DNA of 64,000 bases, from the NCBI RefSeq assembly GCF_021390335.1, contig NZ_JAJUXK010000005.1, positions 124,001-188,000 of the forward strand. Direction: 5' to 3'. Below are positions 6,994 through 15,645 of this stretch, one piece after another (position 1 is the first letter of the stretch; each line of letters begins with the position of its first letter). Under the pieces are notes generated by a model. It was not told the DNA's origin, did not search any database, and was given only the letters and a program-made list of their open reading frames with translations. The DNA comes from Dyadobacter sp. CY343 (lineage in GTDB: Bacteria > Bacteroidota > Bacteroidia > Cytophagales > Spirosomataceae). The position numbers and the translations under genes are program-made.

Positions 6994-8496
6994 CTAGTTT
7001 AGGGATTTTAAAAGTTCCTGGGCGGCAATCTGGCCGGAGATGATTGAAGGGGGCACACCGGGGCCGGGTACAGTCAGCTGGCCCGCATAATACAGGTTAC
7101 TCACCTTGGTGCTTCTCATTTTGGGTTTAAAAATGGCAGTCTGCATCAGTGTGTTCGCCAGACCGTATGCATTGCCTTTATATGCATTATAATCGTTCTT
7201 GAAATCAGAAACGGAATACGTTTTTTTCAGGATAATATGCTCCCGCACAGGGACGCCGGCAAATTTTTCGAGCCTGTCCATCAGCAAGGTAAAGTAACGT
7301 TCCCGGATCGATTCGGGATCGTCGAGCCCGGTTGCAATCGGCATCAGTACAAACAGGTTCTCATACCCTTCCGGCGCCACAGTAGGGTCTGTTTTAGAAG
7401 GACAACACACGTAAAAAAGTGGTTTTGACGGCCATTTCTTATCCTTATATATTTCAATGGCGTGCTGTTCAAAATCTTCGTCGAAGAACAGGTTATGGTG
7501 TCGCAGTTTGTCGATTTTCCGATTCACACCAAGGTAGAAAAGCAGAGAGGAAGGTGCAAATGTGCGGTTTTCCCAATACGATTCACTGTACATCTGGTAT
7601 TCGGGGTCGAGTAAAGACGATTCAATATGCCGGTAATCAGCGCTACCTATTACTGCATCTACGTTTTTCAGCATCCCGTTGGATCGGATTTGGCGGATCG
7701 CACCGTTAGAAACTTCCAGCTTCTCGATCTGCTGGCCGGTACGGAACGCCACGCCCTGACTTTCAGCGATCCGGTGAAATGCCTCCGCTACTTTTACGAA
7801 ACCGCCGATTGGATAGAAGGTACCCTGTTTTAACCCGGCAAAATTCATCAGGCTGTACAATGCCGGTGTGTCGCGCGGCATCGCGCCAAGGAACAGGACA
7901 GGAAATTCGATCAATGCAAGCAGGCGCGGGTCGCGAAAATATTGTCTCGCGTGTGCTGAAAAAGATTTAAAGAGCTGGATCTTCAATGCGTTTTGAAAAA
8001 GCCCGAAACTGAAAAATTCTGTGACGGAGTGGCCCGGCTTGTAGACCATATCCCGCATACCCACCTCGTATTTAAATTCACCTTCATCAATGAATTTGCG
8101 AAGCTTGGCGGCGCTTCCCGATTCTATACTTTCAAAAAGCGCGCACGTTTCGTCGAAATCGGCGGGGATATCCATGACCTCTGAGTTGCCGAAAATTACG
8201 GCAAAACCGGGGTCGAGTTGTTTCAGGTCGTAAAAATCAGAAACCGAATTGCCGAAGAGCTCAAAAAAGCGTTCGTAAACATCAGGCATCCAGTACCAGC
8301 TTGGTCCCATATCAAACACAAACCCCTGCTCGGAGAAAGATCGCGCGCGGCCTCCGATTGTATCGTTTTTCTCAAAAACAGTCACTTTGTTGCCCGCTTT
8401 CGCCAGCACGGCAGCCGCGGCCATACCAGAAAATCCCGATCCGATCACGGCAATTTCGTGCGCCTTCGCATTCGTTATGTGACCGTTATTCTGCAT
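6994..8496 (-). CDS. crtI: phytoene desaturase
   Basis: 500-residue FAD-dependent CrtI-type desaturase. It has the N-terminal dinucleotide-binding loop (IAVIGSGFSGMAAAAVLAKAG), then the FEKNDTIGGRARSF segment, and the family's C-terminal signature around NLYYAGQLTVPGPGVPPSIISGQ. It converts phytoene to lycopene. The start ATG overlaps the end of the carH-like regulator by 11 bases, so the regulator and desaturase are translationally coupled. A second, more divergent CrtI-like protein is encoded at 39259-40788 in the aryl-polyene cluster. Confidence 0.95.
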   Translation of the reverse strand: MQNNGHITNAKAHEIAVIGSGFSGMAAAAVLAKAGNKVTVFEKNDTIGGRARSFSEQGFVFDMGPSWYWMPDVYERFFELFGNSVSDFYDLKQLDPGFAVIFGNSEVMDIPADFDETCALFESIESGSAAKLRKFIDEGEFKYEVGMRDMVYKPGHSVTEFFSFGLFQNALKIQLFKSFSAHARQYFRDPRLLALIEFPVLFLGAMPRDTPALYSLMNFAGLKQGTFYPIGGFVKVAEAFHRIAESQGVAFRTGQQIEKLEVSNGAIRQIRSNGMLKNVDAVIGSADYRHIESSLLDPEYQMYSESYWENRTFAPSSLLFYLGVNRKIDKLRHHNLFFDEDFEQHAIEIYKDKKWPSKPLFYVCCPSKTDPTVAPEGYENLFVLMPIATGLDDPESIRERYFTLLMDRLEKFAGVPVREHIILKKTYSVSDFKNDYNAYKGNAYGLANTLMQTAIFKPKMRSTKVSNLYYAGQLTVPGPGVPPSIISGQIAAQELLKSLN

Positions 8497-9379
8497 AATT
8501 CAGCATTTCTATCAATTTGTCGATGGATATTATCTGTGTGACCTTGTATCTGGAAATCGTTTCACGCATATCGGGCTGGCCGCAGGAAATGCAAATCGTC
8601 GTTTGTTTAAAGTCGGTTGTCAGCTTTCGAAGCAATTCATCTAGCTGATCAGAAATCTGGTTTGACACAAAAAACGAGCAGATATGGGTCGGCTGAAATT
8701 GCTTCACCACATTTGCAAGGTCGGGGTACGGGACACGTGCGCCCAGGTACACTACCTGTTGTCCGCGCTGGCGGATCAGGTAATGTGCAAAAAGCAACCC
8801 GATCTCGTGGTCCTCATATTCATTCAAAAACAGCAGCCATTTCTGCGGGGAATTCTCAGGAAGCGGAAGTGCATCGATCGCAGCAAACAACTTCTGGCGG
8901 ACCAGGTTCGATAAAAAGTGTTCCTGCGAAGGAAGCAGATCATCTTTCACCCACATCAAGCCGGTCCTGACCAACAAAGGGTAAATGACTTTCTCGTACG
9001 CTTTTCTTAACCCCAACTTCTTAGTTGCATCGCCAAAGACTTCTTCAAACAAAAAGGTGTCAAAAGTCGTGGCCGCAATCAGCGCACGGTTCACAATCGC
9101 TTCTGTATTGTCTTCAATTTGAGAAGAGCTGGCAATAATCTTGTCTATCTCCTCCGTCATCTGCCTCCTTGTAAGTTGACTGATCCGCGAGATCTTCATT
9201 CCGTGGTTCAGTAAGGTACAGACATTCAGCAACTTCTTCAACTGTTCGTCATCGTAAAACCGCACATTCGTATCTGTCCGTTCTGGCGTAAGCAGGCCGT
9301 ACCGCTGCTCCCATATACGAATGGTGTGCGCCTTGGTATTGCTAATACGTTCCAGATCTCTAATAGAATACGATGACAT
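8486..9379 (-). CDS. carH: MerR-family B12-binding light-responsive regulator (CarH-like)
   Basis: 297 residues. The N-terminal MerR winged helix is YSIRDLERISNTKAHTIRIWEQRYGLL. A four-helix domain (about 90-170) and a Rossmann B12-binding domain (about 180-297) follow. Every signature of the AdoCbl-dependent photoreceptor CarH is visible: the W-x9-EH motif (W143, E153, H154; in T. thermophilus W131, E141, H142) and the lower-axial histidine H191 in EDHEIG (H177 in T. thermophilus). CarH-AdoCbl represses crt promoters in the dark, and light breaks the Co-C bond and releases it. It is the first gene of the crt operon, so self-repression plus carotenoid control is the natural reading. Light response is inference from motifs. 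Confidence 0.88.
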   Translation of the reverse strand: MSSYSIRDLERISNTKAHTIRIWEQRYGLLTPERTDTNVRFYDDEQLKKLLNVCTLLNHGMKISRISQLTRRQMTEEIDKIIASSSQIEDNTEAIVNRALIAATTFDTFLFEEVFGDATKKLGLRKAYEKVIYPLLVRTGLMWVKDDLLPSQEHFLSNLVRQKLFAAIDALPLPENSPQKWLLFLNEYEDHEIGLLFAHYLIRQRGQQVVYLGARVPYPDLANVVKQFQPTHICSFFVSNQISDQLDELLRKLTTDFKQTTICISCGQPDMRETISRYKVTQIISIDKLIEMLNYAE

Positions 9380-9508
9380 TTTGTTTAACTTTTTTCAAAA
9401 ATACTTAAACAAAAACTTTTTTGTAATTATTTCCCAAGAAAATACACAAACTATGTTTTGATATTAAAAATATCTTATATTTGATTTCTTAAATATCAAT
9501 CGTTCGTT
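9380..9508. promoter_or_regulatory. divergent promoter region between carH-crt and the XRE/S24 regulator
   Basis: 129 bp, strongly AT-rich. Rightward: a -7-like TATATTTG at 9476-9483, with TTTG at 9457-9460 only 15 bases away (shorter than the usual 19-21). Leftward: TATTTTTG on the minus strand (9396-9403) without a well-spaced -33 box. A direct repeat AACTTTTTT occurs at 9387-9395 and 9414-9422, 27 bp apart, flanking the leftward -7 box; it is a candidate regulator-binding feature. These are sequence observations only. Confidence 0.45.
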
Positions 9509-10327
9509 ATGAAAACTCAGGAAATATTTTGGTCGGTTAACATTAAGTTCTTGCGTCTGCGTCAAAAATTAAGCCAGGAGGCTCTTGCGGAAAAGTTGGG
9601 GATTAGCAGGGTGAAACTGAATGCGCACGAAAGCGGGCGTACAGCTAACCCCACTATCGATGACCTGATCAATTTCTCTGAGTTTTTCCGAATGAGCATT
9701 GACAGTATCCTTAAAATGGACCTGACGAAGCTTTCAGGTCAGAAGATCAAGGACCTGGAAGTGGGAAGTGAGTTATTTATGAAGGGCGACCAGATTCGCG
9801 TACTGGCAATTACGGTGGATAAGGAAGAGCAGGAAAATATTGAATATGTGCCTGTTCATGCAAAAGCAGGTTACCGGTCGGGTTACGCAGATCCTGAGTT
9901 TCTGGCAACGCTGCCGAGGTTCAATTTGCCTACTGTACCTAAGAACGGGACTTTCCGTATGTTCCCGACGGTGGGGGATTCTATGCTGCCGGTGCCGGAA
10001 GGCAGTGATATCATCACGCGCTACATTCAGGACTGGACTACGATCAAGCCGGAAACTCCCTGCATCGTTATTCTGAGAGGTGATCAGGACTTTGTTTTCA
10101 AGCAGGTCACTATTAATAATGATGGTACGGTACTGTTGCAATCTTTTAACAAACAATATTTCGCCTACACCGTCCCGATTTCGGACGTGATCGAGTTTTG
10201 GGAATATTACAGTTTCCACAGCAAGCAGCTTCCCGAGCCGCAGTCGGATATGCAGCAACTGATGCGGATGTTGCAGGATATGCAGAACGAGATCAAGGAA
10301 ATCAAGGGTCGGGGAGCATACAAATAA
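9509..10327 (+). CDS. XRE helix-turn-helix / S24 LexA-like regulator
   Basis: 272 residues. Residues 12-70 are an XRE-type HTH (LRLRQKLSQEALAEKLGISR). The second half is a LexA/CI-type S24 self-cleavage domain with an Ala120-Gly121 cleavage bond, catalytic Ser158 (VGDSMLPVPEG) and Lys198 (FVFKQ). A C-terminal Gln/Met-rich helix follows. Family logic: RecA-stimulated or spontaneous autocleavage inactivates the repressor. It is transcribed divergently from carH-crt across 129 bp, so it may co-control the pigment operon or a DNA-damage response; neither is proven. It is not LexA itself in architecture, because the HTH is XRE rather than the LexA winged helix. Confidence 0.85.
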   Translation: MKTQEIFWSVNIKFLRLRQKLSQEALAEKLGISRVKLNAHESGRTANPTIDDLINFSEFFRMSIDSILKMDLTKLSGQKIKDLEVGSELFMKGDQIRVLAITVDKEEQENIEYVPVHAKAGYRSGYADPEFLATLPRFNLPTVPKNGTFRMFPTVGDSMLPVPEGSDIITRYIQDWTTIKPETPCIVILRGDQDFVFKQVTINNDGTVLLQSFNKQYFAYTVPISDVIEFWEYYSFHSKQLPEPQSDMQQLMRMLQDMQNEIKEIKGRGAYK

Positions 10328-10709
10328 TTGTATGGTTCAGGAAATACGGACACAGAATATGACGCTGCAATAAGTTGGCGACTCTTGACAAAGTGCTATT
10401 ATTAAAACGGCATTAAAAGCAAATGAGTAGCAATTCGAATGTAATTCGCATTAGAATTTGATTTTGACAGGGCTAATTCGTCAATATTTTGTAGAATTTA
10501 TAGTATTATGAGCCATAAGAATCTAACAAAGTTTCGCTAGATAGTTTGTGGGCTATATACGCAGTTTACAGATATAGTACAATTTTTGATCTTGTATAAC
10601 CCCCGAAATCGGAGAAGTGACCCCAAACTTATCCGGGATGGTCACAAAAAGAATTATTGTTTTTTTGAGTCGGCATAATTTCGTTGAGAAATCAAAAACC
10701 CGACTCAAC
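10328..10709 (+). promoter_or_regulatory. 382-bp non-coding region and 5' leader with two inverted repeats
   Basis: No plausible gene is visible here; the only ATG frames I noted are of 10-12 codons. Two inverted repeats lie near the downstream gene: GTGACC (10617-10622) / GGTCAC (10640-10645), and TGAGTCGG (10666-10673) / CCGACTCA (10700-10707), the latter ending 2 bases before ATG 10710. The second would sequester the translation start if transcribed. I find no well-spaced Bacteroidota promoter. Confidence 0.4.
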
Positions 10710-12809
10710 ATGTCCGTCAAACGTTTACTCATTAGCTTCCTTGCTATAATAGCAATCAATTTTAGTCCAGTCCGCGCTCAAAGTCCAACCGCCGCCGCTC
10801 ACAGGTTCAATATATTCATTCACGGCGATTTAACACTTGCGCCAAATGAAACAGAAGGTCCGATCGCAGTAGGGGGAAATTTAATTTCCAATCAATATCA
10901 GATCAGCTTCGATAAGAGACACGGTGCATTTTTCGTAGATGGCGTTTCCATCGGTCTTGCGGTTCGCGGCGGTGTAAGGCTCAATAGCGGTACCTTGCAG
11001 ATCAACGGTCAGAATTATCTGAAGATCGGAAACGGTACACCCAATGCATCCGATCTGAACAATCTTAAAATCTGGTACAAAGACAGAAACAATGCAGAAT
11101 CCACAATCCGCATTACAGATACCGATGGCGGATGGGACAGTCAGCCCAATATTCAGTTGAATGCCAGCGTCAACGATTTTAAAGCTGGTCAGAAAGTAGG
11201 CGAATCTTACAATCCGATTTTCGAAAACGTTTTTGGAAGCGGTGAAAATCAGATTGATATCGATGGCGCCTTTACGACACTTATTAAAAGATCGGGTCAT
11301 TTGAAAGACCTGGCAGATAACCTGCCGATCCGCAACCAGAATGGCGGGATCATCGAAGGTGCTGAAATGGGACCTTACAATAACCCAAGCAAATTCGATC
11401 AGAATCCTAAGATCCGTGTCAACCCGAATGCGATCAATGTGTTGACGGTTTCAGCGGAAGTTTGGAATAGCATCAATAATATCAATTTTGAGAATATTCC
11501 TTCCGGGCCGCAGCTTGGAACTACCGAAGAACAATATGCAGCAGGTGGCGGAGGATTTGGTTTAATTATCAATATCGTCGATTTCCCAACTTTCTGTGCA
11601 TCCAGAGGAGGTAATAGCAGCATTAAATTTCCAAACGTAGGCGGCTTGTCTGACCCGCAGGGCAGTTATGTGATCTACAACTTTCCGGACGCAACGAAAA
11701 GCGTGACGATTACAGGAAGTGTAATTCACGGAACGATATTCACCCCGCAGGCGGAACTTGTTAAAAATAACAACGGCAATATCAATGGCCAGATCATTGC
11801 AAAAAAATTCGCGCACAACGGAGATGAGATTCACTTCTGGCCTTTCCTTCCCTCGGTTCCTGAGCCGGCTGAGAAGACAATCTCAGTGAACGTCCACTCG
11901 AAATGCGAGAAAAATGCACCGTATCTGGATTACACGATTACCCCTTCCAATTTCGATGCGACCGGTAAGTTTGCGAAAATCGAATGGATCAACTCAGACG
12001 GAAAGATCGTTCATGAAGACTCAGATCTACCGCTGACTGGAAGCGTTTTATTCCCGGGTGCATCTATTGATTTGGAAGGAAACGGCGTTGCGTGGCCTGG
12101 ATTCGAGAAAAATGGAAACAAATGGGAGGAAGTAGAAGATCGCTGGTCTTCACTTCGCCAGGATGGCGCGACAATCCGTGTGACGGTTGACCCATGGAAA
12201 ATTATCGAAGTAAAATATCCGGCTTCAATCGGAACCTGCTACACCAGCCCTCCTCCAACTACGTTGCCTGTAACACTTGCAAGCTTTACGGCCGAAAACA
12301 AAAATTGCAATGCAGAATTGAAATGGGTTGTGACAGAAGCGTCTGATTTTTCACACTTTGTAGTTCAGCGCTCGACAGATGCAAGGAACTTTGTGCCACT
12401 GGCCCGCATTGATTACAATCCTGCTCAGAAAGAATATAGGTTCTCCGATTCGCCATTCTCCGCTGAAACTGCTCCCGCAAAGCATTACTATTACCGTTTG
12501 CAGCAGGTAGACACCGACGAATCGTTCGAATACAGCGCGATCAGAAGTGTGGATGCAGGGAGCTGCGATGCGAGATTGTCGGTTGATTTTTACCCTAACC
12601 CAACTCAGGATGAGGTGAATGTGAAAAGTTTCTCAGCTGTAAAAAAGGTAGAGATACTAAGCTTATCGGGAAAACAAATGTATTTTGCTACTCCGATTCA
12701 GGGACAGACCGAATTGAAAATCAACGTGCAGGCTTTCGAACAGGGACTCTATATTGTGAATGTGGTCAATGCAGAAGGCAAGTACACCTCAAAGCTTTTA
12801 AAGAAATAG
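10710..12809 (+). CDS. secreted choice-of-anchor A surface protein with T9SS sorting domain
   Basis: 699 residues from ATG 10710; the upstream extension is rejected because the signal peptide (MSVKRLLISFLAIIAINFSPVRAQ) begins there. Residues about 30-400 match the choice-of-anchor A/adhesive beta-helix type (FNIFIHGDLTLAPNETEGPI, then AVGGNL; later SVTITGSVIHGTIFTPQAEL). A fibronectin-like segment follows (LPVTLASFTAENKNCNAELKW). The last 75 residues are a type IX secretion type A domain (VDFYPNPTQDEVNV, then LSLSGKQ and a terminal LYIVNVVNAEGKYTSKLLKK). Predicted to be exported by Sec, then across the outer membrane by T9SS. Adhesion or matrix function is likely but not shown. It is followed by a strong terminator. 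Confidence 0.85.
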   Translation: MSVKRLLISFLAIIAINFSPVRAQSPTAAAHRFNIFIHGDLTLAPNETEGPIAVGGNLISNQYQISFDKRHGAFFVDGVSIGLAVRGGVRLNSGTLQINGQNYLKIGNGTPNASDLNNLKIWYKDRNNAESTIRITDTDGGWDSQPNIQLNASVNDFKAGQKVGESYNPIFENVFGSGENQIDIDGAFTTLIKRSGHLKDLADNLPIRNQNGGIIEGAEMGPYNNPSKFDQNPKIRVNPNAINVLTVSAEVWNSINNINFENIPSGPQLGTTEEQYAAGGGGFGLIINIVDFPTFCASRGGNSSIKFPNVGGLSDPQGSYVIYNFPDATKSVTITGSVIHGTIFTPQAELVKNNNGNINGQIIAKKFAHNGDEIHFWPFLPSVPEPAEKTISVNVHSKCEKNAPYLDYTITPSNFDATGKFAKIEWINSDGKIVHEDSDLPLTGSVLFPGASIDLEGNGVAWPGFEKNGNKWEEVEDRWSSLRQDGATIRVTVDPWKIIEVKYPASIGTCYTSPPPTTLPVTLASFTAENKNCNAELKWVVTEASDFSHFVVQRSTDARNFVPLARIDYNPAQKEYRFSDSPFSAETAPAKHYYYRLQQVDTDESFEYSAIRSVDAGSCDARLSVDFYPNPTQDEVNVKSFSAVKKVEILSLSGKQMYFATPIQGQTELKINVQAFEQGLYIVNVVNAEGKYTSKLLKK

Positions 12810-12838
12810 TTAAGTCTTAAGCGTTATGTGAACTTCTT

Positions 12839-12871
12839 AAAAACTGCTCGCAGTCTGCGGGCAGTTTTTTT
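12839..12871. terminator. rho-independent terminator after the surface protein
   Basis: Stem AACTGCTCGCAG / CTGCGGGCAGTT (12 bp, one G-T pair) around a single central T, followed by a run of seven T and preceded by A residues. It can act for the rightward gene and, through the A-run, partly for the convergent glycosyltransferase gene. Confidence 0.85.
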
Positions 12872-12886
12872 GTTGGGCTGTCCCGA

Positions 12887-14038
12887 TCAAACCAGCTTGC
12901 GGCCTTTCCAGTTGTAGGTGGGTTTTTGCGCAGCCAAACCGAAAAAGCAGACATAAAAAGGGTAAATGATCTGGGTAATGGGAATGAAAACTATCGATCG
13001 CGGTTTGCCCAGAAAGCGCAGTACGCTGCCCAGAAACAGCCATTCCGGAATATTTTTGAGGGCAAGTATTCCCAAAAGAGAAGTTGTTTCGAGCATACCA
13101 AACGCCCAAAACGAACCGGCTAAAATCACAGACAAATTACAGGAAAACACGTAAAGCGCGAGGACGAGGGGTGTGGCGGTTTGGTAGTGCTTCCATTTAC
13201 TCGCCCAGCGTTTGCGCTGGCGGAAGAAATCGGTCCATCGGTAATGTGGCTGCGTACTGACTATTGCGCGCTGGTCTTTCAGGAAGTGAACCGAGCCGGG
13301 AAATCTGGCTGCGATCTTGTGCATTAAAAACTCGTCGTCGCCGGAAGCAATGTGCCTTACCCCGTCATAGCCGCCTACATCCAGGAAAGCTTGTTTTTCG
13401 TATGCCAGATTTGCGCCGTTGCAGAGAGAGGGAAAGCCAGCCTCGATCGCACTCGCGCCGCTTCCGATCAGACTTGAAAATTCCACAATCTGCAAATGAT
13501 CTGTCAGGCTGTTGGCTGGCGAAAAGGTTACGGGCGAGCTGATCAGTTTTGTATTTATAGACGCGTGGCAAGTTGCAATTGCATTCAACCAATCCGGCTC
13601 AACGCGGCAATCTCCGTCGGTAGTGACTATCAGTGAGCCAGTTGCATTGGAGATAGCCGTTTCAATTGCACGTTTTTTGGGAGAGGTAGTGGGCGTATCG
13701 GGGAGATTGATCAGTTGAATATCAAGTCGGTTTTGTCTTGCAAATTCTTCCACCAGCGCAGCGGTTTCGTCGGTCGAGTTATCATTCATGACCAAAACCT
13801 GAAACCTTTCGTTCGGGAAAGTCTGCGATACCAGATCTTGCAGAAGAAGTACAATATTGGCGGCTTCATTTCTAACCGGAATCACTACGGAAATAGTAGC
13901 AGTATGCTCGCCGGGTAGGTGTGCCGGGGTTTTTATTTTAGACCAAAATAAGAGTAAAAGCAATGTAAAAACGGCGTAGCTCGATGCTAACAGCCAAAGT
14001 GCAGGAACCAGCCAGGAAAGCAGATATTGTTCGATCAT
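12887..14038 (-). CDS. membrane glycosyltransferase, family 2
   Basis: 383 residues. An N-terminal membrane segment (about 5-35) is followed by a GT-A domain with SVVIPVRNEAANIVLLL, MNDNSTDET and the metal-binding TTDGDCRVEPDW. The acceptor-side GDDEFL and QRKRWASKW (QxxRW-like) motifs are those of processive inverting GT2 enzymes. Two or three C-terminal membrane helices follow. It probably adds sugar to a lipid or envelope polysaccharide. It is 10 bp downstream of a YbhN-type gene on the same strand, so the two are likely co-transcribed. Sugar and acceptor cannot be read from the sequence. Confidence 0.87.
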   Translation of the reverse strand: MIEQYLLSWLVPALWLLASSYAVFTLLLLLFWSKIKTPAHLPGEHTATISVVIPVRNEAANIVLLLQDLVSQTFPNERFQVLVMNDNSTDETAALVEEFARQNRLDIQLINLPDTPTTSPKKRAIETAISNATGSLIVTTDGDCRVEPDWLNAIATCHASINTKLISSPVTFSPANSLTDHLQIVEFSSLIGSGASAIEAGFPSLCNGANLAYEKQAFLDVGGYDGVRHIASGDDEFLMHKIAARFPGSVHFLKDQRAIVSTQPHYRWTDFFRQRKRWASKWKHYQTATPLVLALYVFSCNLSVILAGSFWAFGMLETTSLLGILALKNIPEWLFLGSVLRFLGKPRSIVFIPITQIIYPFYVCFFGLAAQKPTYNWKGRKLV

Positions 14039-14048
14039 GAATGCATTG

Positions 14049-15050
14049 TCACTTGATTTGTTTCCATTTACTCTCCCAGATCAGGTAAATCCCGACCAGG
14101 ATCGGGCCGAGCACATTGATGATCCATACCAAAAATGTCGCCGCGATGATCTTTTCGGGCGGCACCTGATAGGATGCGAATACGAGGAGCGCAGTAAATT
14201 CCCTTAATCCGAGATCGCCCAGCACATTAATAGCGGGAATAAGGGTTTTGGCAAGAAATATCAGAGACACGCAGGCAGCAAGTTGAAGCGGCGCAACGGG
14301 CAGGTCGAAAAGGGACAGCGTTAATACGAACTGGCTCAGGAAAATGAGATACCTGAGTGCTCCAAAGCAAGTTGCGGCACCAAGTTCCGCGGCTGAATAG
14401 CTGCCTATGATCCGAATGTAAGAATGTATTTTTTTGAATAGCGGCCGATTCGGATGCCAGTCTGTGAGCTTTGCCCGGAATGCGAATAACAGGAAACTAA
14501 GTCCGAGAATGGTGAAAATCAATATATCAACAGCCGTTTTGCCTGTGTCTGACAGCGTCAGTTTTTCTTTTAACAAAAACCAACCGGCGGCTCCGGCTGT
14601 TACTGAAACAAGGAACTGGATACCGTTTGAAACCAGCGCAGCCCCGATCGCTTCAAGCCTTTTGTCGGATTTCAATGCGGCGATCCGGCCGATGGTATCT
14701 CCCAATTGTGCAGGAGCGGCCACGCCCACTGCCAGTCCCGTAAGTGTTCCGCGTAAAGCCTCTTTGAATGTCATCGGAAGGACCTTTTGCGCAAGTCGCT
14801 GCCATTTTAAACTTTCCAGCGCCCAGTTGGCGGGGACGAGCAGGAGGATAAATAGCAGTAAGTAAAGGTGAGCGGGAAGTAGTACCGTTTTGAGCACTTC
14901 GCCAATGTCGGTAATGCCTTTCTGCTCGTTCTGAAAGGTTTTATAGATATAACTGATGATCAGCAGCGTTACCGCCAGCTTGATCAGCCAGAGCAGGTTT
15001 AACCGCTTGGTTCCTTCTTTTGGAGGGGAGAGTTCGTTATCTTGCACCAT
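14049..15050 (-). CDS. lysylphosphatidylglycerol-synthase-TM/YbhN-type membrane protein (UPF0104)
   Basis: 333 residues with about eight hydrophobic helices and the family's conserved stretches (LKWQRLAQKVLPMTFKEALR; GLAVGVAAPAQLGDTIGR; LIPAINVLGDLGLREF). The soluble catalytic domain of MprF is absent, so this is the membrane flippase-like part only. Members often sit beside GT2 enzymes, as here, suggesting lipid-linked substrate handling in the envelope. Its start codon overlaps the divergent ruvC start, so each promoter must lie inside the neighbouring coding sequence. Confidence 0.85.
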   Translation of the reverse strand: MVQDNELSPPKEGTKRLNLLWLIKLAVTLLIISYIYKTFQNEQKGITDIGEVLKTVLLPAHLYLLLFILLLVPANWALESLKWQRLAQKVLPMTFKEALRGTLTGLAVGVAAPAQLGDTIGRIAALKSDKRLEAIGAALVSNGIQFLVSVTAGAAGWFLLKEKLTLSDTGKTAVDILIFTILGLSFLLFAFRAKLTDWHPNRPLFKKIHSYIRIIGSYSAAELGAATCFGALRYLIFLSQFVLTLSLFDLPVAPLQLAACVSLIFLAKTLIPAINVLGDLGLREFTALLVFASYQVPPEKIIAATFLVWIINVLGPILVGIYLIWESKWKQIK

Positions 15051-15642
15051 GATGAATTTGCAGCAGACCGAAGTTTCCGAGAAGATTATTATTGGTGTGG
15101 ATCCCGGTACGCAGGTGATGGGATATGGTGTGATATCGGTGAAAAATCAGCAAATTTCTCTCGTTCAATATGGGGTAATTCATTTGAGCAAATATACTAC
15201 CCACGAATTGAAGTTGAAGAAAATCTTTGAGCGCATTACCCAGCTGATCGAGGATTACCTGCCTGACGAAATGGCGATCGAGGATCCTTTTTATGGAAAA
15301 AATGCGCAGTCGATGCTGAAATTGGGACGTGCACAAGGCGTGGCAATGGCGGCTGCGCTAGCCCGGAATATCCCCATCGTGGAGTATTCGCCCAAGAAAG
15401 TGAAGCAATCGGTGACCGGGAGCGGAAATGCTTCCAAGGAGCAGGTTGCTTATATGCTGGAAAAAATATTAAAAATGGAACTGAACCGGGAGTTTATGGA
15501 TGCTACCGACGGAATTGCGATCGCGATATGTCACCAGTACCACGCTAATTCACCAGCCGCGAGCGCGACGGGCTCTGCTAAAAAGTCGAAAAAAGGCGGT
15601 TGGGGCGCATTCGTTACCGAAAACCCCAACCGTGTGAAATGA
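15049..15642 (+). CDS. ruvC: Holliday junction resolvase RuvC
   Basis: 197 residues from ATG 15049; a second ATG at 15052 is equally possible. The RNase H-fold endonuclease motifs are present: D18 in IIIGVDPGTQVMGYG, the Glu of MAIEDPFYGKNAQS, and the terminal acidic pair in DATDGIAIAICH. It cleaves Holliday junctions with RuvAB during recombinational repair. A basic, low-complexity tail (SATGSAKKSKKGGWGAF) extends past the core, as in other Bacteroidota RuvC. Divergent from the UPF0104 gene with overlapping start codons. ruvA and ruvB are not in the window. Confidence 0.93.
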   Translation: MMNLQQTEVSEKIIIGVDPGTQVMGYGVISVKNQQISLVQYGVIHLSKYTTHELKLKKIFERITQLIEDYLPDEMAIEDPFYGKNAQSMLKLGRAQGVAMAAALARNIPIVEYSPKKVKQSVTGSGNASKEQVAYMLEKILKMELNREFMDATDGIAIAICHQYHANSPAASATGSAKKSKKGGWGAFVTENPNRVK

Positions 15643-15645
15643 GCA

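Noticed and set aside
9509..10327. lexA
   Set aside because: The S24 domain is LexA-like, but the DNA-binding domain is XRE type, so it is not assigned as LexA.
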